In this document: one piece after another, positions 1 to 6,948 of the stretch | How the letters are laid out: each line of letters opens with the position of its first letter | How positions within the stretch are numbered: the first letter of the stretch is position 1 | From: an uncultured Erysipelotrichaceae bacterium | Lineage (GTDB): Bacteria; Bacillota_I; Bacilli_A; Erysipelotrichales; Erysipelotrichaceae | Assembly: GCA_900314345.1 (NCBI GenBank) | Contig: OMUX01000274.1 | Location: 1 to 8,807, forward strand | Direction of reading: 5' to 3' | Length of the DNA: 8,807 nt | Notes under the pieces: model-generated | Database searches by the model: none | Seen by the model: only the letters and a program-made list of their open reading frames with translations | Told to the model about the DNA's origin: nothing | Translations under genes and position numbers: made by a program

Positions 1-9
1 GAGAAAGCA

Positions 10-38
10 TTCACAAAGAAAAGGAAGCTTGTCATAAT
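10..38 (+). promoter_or_regulatory. Weak candidate upstream sigma-A promoter (P1)
   Basis: TTCACA (10-15) and CATAAT (33-38) are separated by exactly 17 bases, and each matches five of six positions of the sigma-A consensus. The usually important G at the third position of the -35 box is missing. If used, transcription would start near 45 and give glnN a leader of about 200 bases that includes the palindrome and the hairpin. The surrounding DNA is AT-rich, so a chance match is quite possible. Confidence 0.25.
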
Positions 39-63
39 ACTGAAACAACCGCAAATGTAACAA

Positions 64-75
64 TGAAAATTTTCA
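64..75. repeat. Perfect 12-base palindrome, possible operator
   Basis: The sequence TGAAAATTTTCA is a perfect inverted repeat of two 6-base arms with no spacer. It lies about 44 bases upstream of the -35 box of the nearer promoter candidate, a position suitable for an activator or repressor site. I do not recognise it as the binding site of a named regulator. In AT-rich intergenic DNA such a palindrome can also arise by chance. Confidence 0.3.
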
Positions 76-97
76 ACAAATTAAAGAAACAGATTAC

Positions 98-110
98 AGA
101 AAGCGTTTCA
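98..110. promoter_or_regulatory. Imperfect cre-like sequence
   Basis: The sequence AGAAAGCGTTTCA contains the inverted core GAAA-GCG-TTTC and resembles catabolite-responsive elements bound by CcpA in Bacillota, which look like TGAAAGCGTTTTCA. It is one base shorter than the usual 14-base site and has A instead of T at the first position. It ends 8 bases before the -35 box at 119, so a bound protein would probably affect that promoter. The assignment is tentative. Confidence 0.2.
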
Positions 111-118
111 GAAACATG

Positions 119-147
119 TTGACCTTGTGCATGGGCTGTGGTAGAAA
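119..147 (+). promoter_or_regulatory. Likely sigma-A promoter of glnN (P2)
   Basis: TTGACC (119-124) matches five of six -35 positions. After a 17-base spacer comes TAGAAA (142-147), matching four of six -10 positions and preceded by TGG (139-141), which supplies the TGn extended -10 element. The predicted start is near 154, giving a leader of about 89 bases. That leader would contain the whole hairpin at 163-214. This is the better of the two promoter candidates upstream of glnN. Confidence 0.5.
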
Positions 148-162
148 TGAAGATGTTAAAGC

Positions 163-221
163 AAGGGCGCTGAGACATTCACTTGGAAAAGTGTTCTTTG
201 TCTTATGCGCTCTTTCTTTAT
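163..221 (+). promoter_or_regulatory. glnN leader hairpin with U-rich tail (attenuator candidate)
   Basis: Three nested stems are visible. AAGGGCGC (163-170) pairs with GCGCTCTT (207-214). TGAGACA (171-177) pairs with TGTCTTA (199-205). CACTT (180-184) pairs with AAGTG (189-193) around a GGAA loop. This makes 20 base pairs, two of them G-U, with one bulged T and one small internal loop. The 3' arm runs into TTTCTTTA, so the element looks like an intrinsic terminator inside the leader, ending about 22 bases before the glnN start. It could attenuate transcription or be bound by a regulator. The loop is not the ANNGNN hexaloop expected of ANTAR antiterminator targets, and I see no match to the known glutamine riboswitch classes. 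Confidence 0.55.
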
Positions 222-226
222 GGAGA

Positions 227-233
227 AGAGGAG
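227..233 (+). promoter_or_regulatory. Ribosome-binding site that fixes the glnN start
   Basis: AGAGGAG lies 9 bases before the ATG at 243. The only in-frame upstream alternative, a TTG at 183, sits inside the leader hairpin and has no purine-rich site before it. The 3' arm segment GCTCTTT (209-215) can pair with GAGGAGC (228-234), two of the seven pairs being G-U, so the site could be masked when the leader hairpin is not formed. Confidence 0.7.
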
Positions 234-242
234 CAGCAGGAT

Positions 243-2354
243 ATGGAAGAATTGAAGAAACCCGCATCAGAGGAATTCGGCAGTCTGGTATTCAGCGACA
301 AAGTCATGAAGGAGAGACTCCCGAAGGACGTCTACAAGGCAGTACACAAGACAATCGATGAAGGAACTACCCTGGACAAGAACGTCGCGAATACTGTTGC
401 GGCGGTCATGAAGGAATGGGCAATTGAACATGGTGCAACCCATTTCACACACTGGTTCCAGCCGATGACAGGCCTGACGGCAGAAAAGCATGATTCCTTT
501 CTGACCCCGCAGGCAGACGGCACAGCCATCATGGAATTCAGCGGCAAGGAACTGATCAAGGGCGAGCCTGATGCAAGCTCCTTCCCTTCCGGAGGCCTGC
601 GTGCAACATTCGAGGCAAGAGGCTATACCGCATGGGATCCAAGCTCCCCGGCATTCGTAAAGGATGGTTCCCTGTATATTCCGACAGCCTTCATCTCCTA
701 TGGCGGTGAAGTCCTGGACAAGAAGACACCTCTTCTGAGATCCATCGATGCGCTGGATACCGAGGCAGTCAAGATCCTCCATATCCTGGGCGACAAGGAT
801 GTCAAGCATGTTGATACAACCCTTGGTTCCGAGCAGGAGTATTTCCTGATCGACAAGGAAAAGTACATGAAGCGCAAGGACCTGGTCATGTGCGGCCGCA
901 CACTGATCGGTGCTCCGGCACCCAAGGGCCAGGAGATGAGCGATCATTACTTCGGTGTCCTGAAGCCGCGTGTTTCCGACTACATGCATGCCCTGGATGA
1001 TGAACTCTGGAAGCTTGGTGTTCCGGCCAAGACAAAGCATAACGAGGTGGCACCGAGCCAGCATGAACTGGCACCGATGTTTGAGATTGCCAACGTCGCA
1101 GCCGACCACAACCAGCTGACCATGGAAATGATGAAGCGCGTTGCGGACAAGAAGGGCATCGCCTGCCTGCTTCATGAAAAGCCGTTTGAAGGCATCAACG
1201 GAAGCGGCAAGCACAACAACTGGTCCATCGCAACCGATACCGGCATCAACCTGCTGGATCCGGGCAAGAATCCGGCGGAGAACCTGCGCTTCCAGGTCTT
1301 CCTGGCAGCCATCATCAAGGCTGTTGATGAATATGCAGACCTGCTGCGAATCTCTGTAGCAAGTGCGGGCAATGATCACCGTCTTGGCGCAAACGAAGCT
1401 CCGCCTGCCATCATCTCCATCTTCGTCGGCGATGATGTGGAAAAGCTGCTGGATGCCATTGAAAGCGGCGCTGCCTATACAACCACCGGTAAGGTCAGAA
1501 TGGGTACAGGTGCCCATGTGCTTCCGGAGATCTTCAAGGACAACACAGACCGCAACCGTACATCACCGTTTGCCTTCACCGGCAACAAGTTCGAGTTCCG
1601 TATGCCTGGCTCCTCCCTGTCCGTGGCTACCCCGAACACTGTGCTGAACACGGCAGTTTCCGAAGAACTCAGCCAGTTCTATGAAGAGCTCAAGGATGTA
1701 CCGGAAGACGGCGTCAAGGATGCTGTCAGGGCACTGGTGCAGAAGACCGTCAAGGAACACAAGAGAATCATCTTCAACGGCAACGGCTATACCGATGAAT
1801 GGGTTGCAGAAGCTGAGAAGAGAGGCCTGTACAACCTGAAGTCCGTTCCGGATGCAGTACCGCATATGCTGGATGAGAAGAACGTTGATCTGTTTGAAAA
1901 GCATCATATCTATACAAAGGCTGAGCTGGAAAGCCGCTATGAGATCTACCTGGACAACTATGCAAAGGAAGTCCATATTGAATCCCTGGCAATGCAGGAG
2001 ATGGTGCGCAAGGATCTGATGGAAGGCATGATCGGCTATATGCATGACCTGTCCTCTGAGCTGGTTGAGAAGAAGACAGTGATGCCGGATCTTGACTGCA
2101 CATTCGAAGAGGATACGCTCAAGAAGCTGACAATGCTGTCCAACAAGATGGGTTCTGCCCTGGAGAAGCTGAAGACAGATACCATCGAGGCTGAAAAGGT
2201 TGCCGATAATCTTGCCAAGGGCAAGGAATACCACGAAGTCATCCTGGCTGACATGGATGCACTCCGCAAGGAAGCAGATGCGGCTGAGGCTCTGGTTCCT
2301 GATCAGTACCTGCCGTATCCGACCTATGCACAGATGCTGTTCTCTCTGAGATAG
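243..2354 (+). CDS. glnN: Glutamine synthetase type III (GSIII)
   Basis: A cytoplasmic enzyme that makes glutamine from glutamate, ammonium and ATP. The 703-residue length is typical of GSIII (about 700-730) and far above type I (about 440-470). An N-terminal GSIII domain comes first, with FPSGGLRATFEARG at 114-127. The catalytic domain has GSEQEYF (195-201), carrying metal-binding glutamates, KHNEVAPSQHE (265-275), INGSGKHNNWS (318-328), the glutamate/ATP-site segment RLGANEAPPA (380-389) and NRTSPFAFTGNKFEFR (438-453). A roughly 200-residue, charged, helix-rich C-terminal extension follows, as is characteristic of the family, whose members form double-ring dodecamers. The start at 243 is chosen for its ribosome-binding site and because the next residues (MEELKKPASEEF) lead into conserved sequence. 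No frameshift or missing catalytic motif was seen. A leader hairpin precedes it and a terminator-like hairpin follows, so its expression may be separable from gltBD. Function is certain at family level. Confidence 0.97.
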   Translation: MEELKKPASEEFGSLVFSDKVMKERLPKDVYKAVHKTIDEGTTLDKNVANTVAAVMKEWAIEHGATHFTHWFQPMTGLTAEKHDSFLTPQADGTAIMEFSGKELIKGEPDASSFPSGGLRATFEARGYTAWDPSSPAFVKDGSLYIPTAFISYGGEVLDKKTPLLRSIDALDTEAVKILHILGDKDVKHVDTTLGSEQEYFLIDKEKYMKRKDLVMCGRTLIGAPAPKGQEMSDHYFGVLKPRVSDYMHALDDELWKLGVPAKTKHNEVAPSQHELAPMFEIANVAADHNQLTMEMMKRVADKKGIACLLHEKPFEGINGSGKHNNWSIATDTGINLLDPGKNPAENLRFQVFLAAIIKAVDEYADLLRISVASAGNDHRLGANEAPPAIISIFVGDDVEKLLDAIESGAAYTTTGKVRMGTGAHVLPEIFKDNTDRNRTSPFAFTGNKFEFRMPGSSLSVATPNTVLNTAVSEELSQFYEELKDVPEDGVKDAVRALVQKTVKEHKRIIFNGNGYTDEWVAEAEKRGLYNLKSVPDAVPHMLDEKNVDLFEKHHIYTKAELESRYEIYLDNYAKEVHIESLAMQEMVRKDLMEGMIGYMHDLSSELVEKKTVMPDLDCTFEEDTLKKLTMLSNKMGSALEKLKTDTIEAEKVADNLAKGKEYHEVILADMDALRKEADAAEALVPDQYLPYPTYAQMLFSLR

Positions 2355-2367
2355 AGAGTATTAGACC

Positions 2368-2415
2368 ACGCAGCTGGCTGAATCCGGAAAGGACTCGGCC
2401 GGCTGCGTTTCTTTC
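2368..2415 (+). terminator. Terminator-like hairpin between glnN and gltB
   Basis: ACGCAGCTGGCTG (2368-2380) pairs with CGGCCGGCTGCGT (2396-2408) over 13 base pairs, two of them G-U. A small inner TCC/GGA stem is possible in the loop. The tail from 2408 reads TTTCTTTC. This is a GC-rich intrinsic terminator with a slightly interrupted U tract, starting 13 bases after the glnN stop. Because gltB has no obvious sigma-A promoter of its own in the remaining bases, partial read-through from glnN is a reasonable inference. Confidence 0.75.
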
Positions 2416-2430
2416 GCTTCAGAAAGAAAC
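2407..2430 (+). promoter_or_regulatory. Second hairpin abutting the gltB ribosome-binding site
   Basis: GTTTCTTTC (2407-2415) is exactly complementary to GAAAGAAAC (2422-2430), with a 6-base loop GCTTCA. The 5' arm is the U tract of the preceding terminator, and the 3' arm ends one base before the GAGG ribosome-binding site of gltB (2432-2435). It can form only after the polymerase has passed the terminator, so it could stabilise read-through transcripts or affect ribosome loading on gltB. A role is inferred, not shown. Confidence 0.45.
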
Positions 2431-2443
2431 CGAGGATAAACCT

Positions 2444-5400
2444 ATGGACAAATACTGGAATGATATGACTGTGGATCATGATGCCTGTGGTATCGGTACG
2501 ATCGTCAATATCGACGGCCATGCCGACCATCAGGTGCTGGACAATGCCTTGAAGATCGTGGAACGTCTGGATCACCGCGCCGGACGCGATGCGACAGGAA
2601 AGGTCGGCGACGGCGTCGGCATCCTGATGCAGATCGGACACCGCTTCTTCAGGAAGAAGGCAAAGGAACAGGGCATTGAGCTGAATGATGAAAGAAGCTA
2701 CGGCGTCGGCATGTTCTTCCTTTCCCAGAACCGCATGCAGCGCATGTTCACCATGCGCAACTTCGAGGTGATCTGTGCCAAGAACGGATTAAAGGTACTG
2801 GGCTGGCGCGAGGTGCCGGTGCATCCGGAGATCCTGGGCGAGCCGGCAAGAGTATGCATGCCGATGATCATGCAGGTGTTTGTTGAAAAGCCGCAGGACT
2901 GTGAGAAGGGACTGCCGTTTGACAGGCGCCTTTATGTTGCCCGCAGGGAGTTTGAACAGAGTGCCGAGGATACCTACATCTGCTCGCTTTCCTCCAGAAC
3001 GATCGTGTACAAGGGCATGTTCTTGGTGAACCAGCTTCGTCAGTTCTACGATGACCTGCAGGATGAAGACTATGAGACAGCCATTGCCATCGTCCATTCC
3101 CGATTCTCCACCAACACCACCCCGTCCTGGCAGCGTGCCCACCCTTACCGCATGATCGCCCACAACGGCGAGATCAACACAATCCGCGGCAACATCGACC
3201 GTATGCTGGCCCGTGAGGAAACAATGCATTCGCCGTATCTGCAGAATGATCTGGACAAGGTGTATCCGGTGATCAGCCGCAGCGGCTCTGACTCTGCGAT
3301 GCTCGACAATACACTGGAATTCCTCTATATGAGCGGCATGGACCTGCCGCTGGCCATGATGGCCATGATTCCGGAACCATGGAAGAACCAGCCGGACATG
3401 GACAGTGAGAAGCGCGACTTCTACCACTACTATGCAACGATGATGGAGCCATGGGACGGCCCGGCAGCCATCCTGTATACCGACGGCGACCTGTTAGGCG
3501 CTACACTGGACCGCAACGGCCTGCGTCCTTCCCGCTACTATGTCACGGATGAAGGTCAGCTGATCCTTTCCTCGGAAATCGGCGTCCTGGATATTCCGGA
3601 AGGGCATGTCATCCAGAAAAGCAGGCTCATGCCCGGCCGGATCCTGCTGGTTGATACGAAACAGAAACGCATCATCTCCGATGAGGAAGGCAAGCATTAC
3701 TATGCGGAAAGAAAGCCTTACGGAGAATGGCTGAACCTGCACCTTCTGCACCTGGAGGATGTGGCGATCCCGGGAAGGAAGATCCCGGCCTTTGACCAGG
3801 AAACAAGGGACCGGATGTACAAGATCTTCGGCTATACCTATGAAGATGTGAAGGAAATCCTTCTTCCGATGGCAGGAAACGCTGTAGAGCCTACCGCATC
3901 CATGGGAAGGGATGTTCCCCTGAGCATGCTGGATGAACACCATCCGTCATTGTTTGACTATTTCCACCAGCAGTTCGCCCAGGTCACCAACCCGCCGATC
4001 GATTCCATCCGTGAAAAGATCGTTACAGACACCACGGTATACATCGGTTCCGACGGAAACCTGCTGGAGGAAAAGCCGGAGAACTGCACGGTCATGGAAG
4101 TGAACAATCCGATCCTTTCCGGAACGGATATGATGAAGATCAAGAGTCTGGACAGACCCGGCTTTCATGCGGCAGTCGTCTCCATCCTCTACTACAAGCA
4201 CACAAGCCTGGAAAAGGCACTGGAGGCACTGGCTGTCACATGCGACAGAGTCTGTGCTGCAGGCAAGAACATCCTGATCCTTTCCGATCGTGGTGTAGAT
4301 GAAAACCATGTACCGATTCCTTCCTTGCTTGCGGTGTCCTTCGTTGAACAGCATCTGATCAATACCAGGAAGCGTACCCAGGTCTCTTTGATCATTGAGT
4401 CCGGAGAACCGCGCGATGTCCATCAGTGTGCTGCATTGCTTGGCTTCGGTGCCCGTGCCGTGAATCCATATCTTGCCCAGGAATGCGTCGTGGAACTGAT
4501 TGACAAGGGTATTCTGGACAAGGACTACCACACGGCTGTGGAGGACTATAACAAGGCACTTCTTTCCGGCATCGTCAAGACCGCAAGCAAGATGGGCATT
4601 TCAACACTGCAGTCCTATCAGTCCGCCCGTATCTTTGAGGCGGTCGGCCTGACACAGGAATTCATGGACCGTTATTTCCCGGGAACGACCACCAGGGCCG
4701 GCAAGGTCGGCATCCATGAAATTGAAGCAGATACCCTGTTCCACCATGACCAGGCATTTGATCCGCTGGGTCTTGGCACGGATACCACCCTGGATTCCCA
4801 GGGGTATCACAGGCTGCGTTCCTGGAACGGTGCGGAAGAGCACCTGTATTCTCCGGAAGCCATCGTTGCCCTGCAGAGAAGCGTATGGGACGGCTCCTAT
4901 GAAGAGTACAAGGAATACACACAGATCCTTGCAAAACAGGAACCGCATACCCTCAGGGACCTGCTGGACTTTGACTATGAAAAATGCACTCCGGTTCCCC
5001 TGGAAGAAGTGGAACCTGCGGAATCCATCGTGAAGCATTTCCAGACCAGTGCCATGAGCTATGGCGCTTTGTCGGAAGAGGCACACTCCTGCATGGCTGT
5101 TGCCATGAACCGGCTTGGCGGCATGTCCAATACCGGTGAGGGCGGCGAGCAGGCTTCCCGATTCGGCACGGAGCGCCGCAGCAAGGTCAAGCAGGTGGCA
5201 TCGGGCAGATTCGGCGTGACATCTGCATATCTCAATGATGCAGAGGAAATCCAGATCAAGATGGCCCAGGGCGCAAAGCCGGGCGAAGGCGGAAACCTGC
5301 CGGGCCGGAAGGTTTATCCATGGGTTGCCGAGGCAAGGTTTGCAACACCTGGTGTATCCCTGATCTCCCCGCCGCCGCATCATGATATCTATTCCATCGA

Positions 5401-6943
5401 GGATCTTGCTCAGCTGATCTACGATCTCAAGAATGCCAATACAAAGGCAAGGATCAGTGTGAAGCTGGTGTCCGAGGCAGGGGTAGGCACAGTGGCCTGC
5501 GGTGTGGCCAAGGCAGGCGCGCAGCTGATCCTGATCTCCGGCTTTGACGGCGGCACCGGTGCAGCACCGATGTCCTCCATTCATCATGCCGGCATGCCAT
5601 GGGAGCTTGGTATTGCCGAAGCACAGCACGCCTTGATTTCCAACGGTCTGCGCGGAAGGGTTGTCCTGGAGACGGACGGCAAGCTGATGAGCGGCAGGGA
5701 TGTTGTGATGGCCGCATTGTTCGGCGCGGATGAATACGGCTTCGGTACAGCACCGCTGGTGGCCATGGGATGCCGCATGATGCGTGTCTGCTCGCTGGAT
5801 ACCTGTCCTTTCGGCATTGCCACCCAGAATGAAACCCTGCGGAAACGCTTCAAGGGTAAGCCGGAATACGTCGAGAACTTCATGCTGTTCACGGCACAGC
5901 AGGTCAGGGAGTACATGGCAAAGCTTGGCTTCCGTACACTGGGCGAAATGGTCGGACGAGTGGATCTTCTCAGGAAGAAGCCCGGTGCTGCGAACACCGC
6001 ACTGGATGCGATCCTGGACGACAGCTATGCAAAGGCGGATGTCAGATCCTTCCGCAAGGATGGCATCTATGACTTCCATCTGGAAAAGACCATTGATGAA
6101 GCAGCGCTTCTGCCGGAGTTTGAACCATATTTCCGGAAGAAGAAGGGACACCGCTTCAGCATCCGTGTTTCCTCACAGAACCGCACGACCGGCACGATCA
6201 TGGGCTCAAGGATCACGGAGCGCTTCGGCAGCACCCTGAAGGAAGATACCTATGTGGTCAGCTGCCAGGGCGGCGGCGGCCAGTCCTTTGCGGCATTCAT
6301 ACCGAAAGGCATGACGATGCGTCTGGAAGGTGATGCCAACGACTACGTCGGGAAGGGACTTTCCGGAGGCAAGATCGTTGTCGTTCCGCCGCACAATGTA
6401 CGCTTTGATCCTAGCAGGAACGTCATCATCGGCAATGTTGCCCTGTATGGCGCAACTTCCGGCAAGGCATACTTTGAAGGTGTTGCCGGCGAGCGCTTCT
6501 GCGTCAGGAACAGCGGTGCAACTGCCGTTGTGGAAGGCTGCGGGGACCATGGGCTGGAATACATGACCGGCGGACGTGCAGTGATCCTTGGCCCGGTAGG
6601 CAAGAACTTTGCGGCAGGCATGAGCGGCGGCATCGGCTATGTGCTGGATGAAAAGCATGAACTCTACCGGCATCTCAACCGTTCCATGGTGGAGATGCGT
6701 GAGATCACTGAGAAGCATGACCGTGAGGAACTGCTGGCGATCCTGAAGGATTACGTGCATGAAACAGGTTCTCCGCTTGGCAAGAAGATCCTGGATCATT
6801 TTGAGGAATATCTTCCAGGCTTCAAGAAGATCATGCCGCTGGAGTATGAGAAGATCATTGCCCTGACCGGCAGGTTTGAGGAAAAGGGCGTGCGTCATGA
6901 AGCAGCCGTCATGGATGCCTTCATGGCCATGCAGAAGAGGTGA
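2444..6943 (+). CDS. gltB: Glutamate synthase (NADPH-type) large subunit
   Basis: Makes glutamate from glutamine and 2-oxoglutarate in the cytoplasm, with electrons supplied by GltD. The 1499 residues match the usual length of about 1500. The class II glutaminase domain (about 15-435) begins at Cys15 in DACGIG, the expected N-terminal nucleophile after removal of a 14-residue propeptide. It also has RFSTNT (220-225), AHNGEINT (239-246) and RNGLRPSRY (357-365). A central domain (about 470-760) includes HPSLFDYF from 500. The FMN-binding barrel (about 815-1190) has SAMSYGALS (869-877), KPGEGG (945-950) and SGFDGGTGAAP (1032-1042). Cys1110, Cys1116 and Cys1121, spaced C-x5-C-x4-C, should bind the [3Fe-4S] cluster. 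The C-terminal beta-helix domain (about 1240-1450) has QGGGGQS at 1275-1281. Translation starts at ATG 2444, 8 bases after GAGG. All cofactor and catalytic motifs checked are intact, and no frameshift was seen. Confidence 0.98.
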   Translation: MDKYWNDMTVDHDACGIGTIVNIDGHADHQVLDNALKIVERLDHRAGRDATGKVGDGVGILMQIGHRFFRKKAKEQGIELNDERSYGVGMFFLSQNRMQRMFTMRNFEVICAKNGLKVLGWREVPVHPEILGEPARVCMPMIMQVFVEKPQDCEKGLPFDRRLYVARREFEQSAEDTYICSLSSRTIVYKGMFLVNQLRQFYDDLQDEDYETAIAIVHSRFSTNTTPSWQRAHPYRMIAHNGEINTIRGNIDRMLAREETMHSPYLQNDLDKVYPVISRSGSDSAMLDNTLEFLYMSGMDLPLAMMAMIPEPWKNQPDMDSEKRDFYHYYATMMEPWDGPAAILYTDGDLLGATLDRNGLRPSRYYVTDEGQLILSSEIGVLDIPEGHVIQKSRLMPGRILLVDTKQKRIISDEEGKHYYAERKPYGEWLNLHLLHLEDVAIPGRKIPAFDQETRDRMYKIFGYTYEDVKEILLPMAGNAVEPTASMGRDVPLSMLDEHHPSLFDYFHQQFAQVTNPPIDSIREKIVTDTTVYIGSDGNLLEEKPENCTVMEVNNPILSGTDMMKIKSLDRPGFHAAVVSILYYKHTSLEKALEALAVTCDRVCAAGKNILILSDRGVDENHVPIPSLLAVSFVEQHLINTRKRTQVSLIIESGEPRDVHQCAALLGFGARAVNPYLAQECVVELIDKGILDKDYHTAVEDYNKALLSGIVKTASKMGISTLQSYQSARIFEAVGLTQEFMDRYFPGTTTRAGKVGIHEIEADTLFHHDQAFDPLGLGTDTTLDSQGYHRLRSWNGAEEHLYSPEAIVALQRSVWDGSYEEYKEYTQILAKQEPHTLRDLLDFDYEKCTPVPLEEVEPAESIVKHFQTSAMSYGALSEEAHSCMAVAMNRLGGMSNTGEGGEQASRFGTERRSKVKQVASGRFGVTSAYLNDAEEIQIKMAQGAKPGEGGNLPGRKVYPWVAEARFATPGVSLISPPPHHDIYSIEDLAQLIYDLKNANTKARISVKLVSEAGVGTVACGVAKAGAQLILISGFDGGTGAAPMSSIHHAGMPWELGIAEAQHALISNGLRGRVVLETDGKLMSGRDVVMAALFGADEYGFGTAPLVAMGCRMMRVCSLDTCPFGIATQNETLRKRFKGKPEYVENFMLFTAQQVREYMAKLGFRTLGEMVGRVDLLRKKPGAANTALDAILDDSYAKADVRSFRKDGIYDFHLEKTIDEAALLPEFEPYFRKKKGHRFSIRVSSQNRTTGTIMGSRITERFGSTLKEDTYVVSCQGGGGQSFAAFIPKGMTMRLEGDANDYVGKGLSGGKIVVVPPHNVRFDPSRNVIIGNVALYGATSGKAYFEGVAGERFCVRNSGATAVVEGCGDHGLEYMTGGRAVILGPVGKNFAAGMSGGIGYVLDEKHELYRHLNRSMVEMREITEKHDREELLAILKDYVHETGSPLGKKILDHFEEYLPGFKKIMPLEYEKIIALTGRFEEKGVRHEAAVMDAFMAMQKR
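6936..6943 (+). promoter_or_regulatory. gltD ribosome-binding site overlapping the gltB stop
   Basis: AAGAGGTGA (6935-6943) is close to the full anti-Shine-Dalgarno complement AGGAGGTGA and contains the gltB TGA stop as its last three bases. It lies 5 bases before the ATG at 6949. This supports 6949 over the in-frame GTG at 6940, which is inside the site. The overlap suggests translational coupling, suited to the equal amounts of GltB and GltD needed in the enzyme. Confidence 0.8.
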
Positions 6944-6948
6944 GACGT

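Noticed and set aside
30..47. Possible GlnR/TnrA box (TGTCA ... AAACA)
   Set aside because: The known box is TGTNA-N7-TNACA. Here the spacing is 8 bases and the first base of the second half is A instead of T, so it does not meet the pattern.
163..214. ANTAR-type antiterminator target or glutamine riboswitch in the glnN leader
   Set aside because: ANTAR targets need two small hairpins with hexaloops having A at position 1 and G at position 4. The apical loop here is GGAA on one long stem. I see no conserved core of the glnA or downstream-peptide riboswitch classes.
183..242. TTG at 183 as an earlier start for glnN, adding 20 residues
   Set aside because: It lies in the leader hairpin without a ribosome-binding site, and the added residues do not resemble GSIII N-termini. 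ATG 243 has a good site at proper spacing.
116..361. Open frame of 81 codons starting at ATG 116
   Set aside because: It begins within the -35 region of the likely promoter, overlaps glnN in another frame by over 100 bases, has no ribosome-binding site, and its translation is low-complexity and unlike any known protein.
267..1517. Open frame of 416 codons on the - strand inside glnN
   Set aside because: It is antisense to the catalytic region of GSIII, shows no recognisable motif and has the composition expected of a shadow frame.
4601..6151. Long open frame of 516 codons on the - strand inside gltB
   Set aside because: It is entirely antisense to a fully conserved GltB region with iron-sulfur and FMN motifs. 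The product is rich in Cys, His and Gln with no recognisable domain. Codon preference in the GC-moderate gene removes stops on the opposite strand.
6940..6948. GTG at 6940 as the gltD start, overlapping the gltB stop
   Set aside because: The GTG is part of the strong ribosome-binding site itself. ATG 6949 is correctly spaced from it and gives the usual MGKA... N-terminus.
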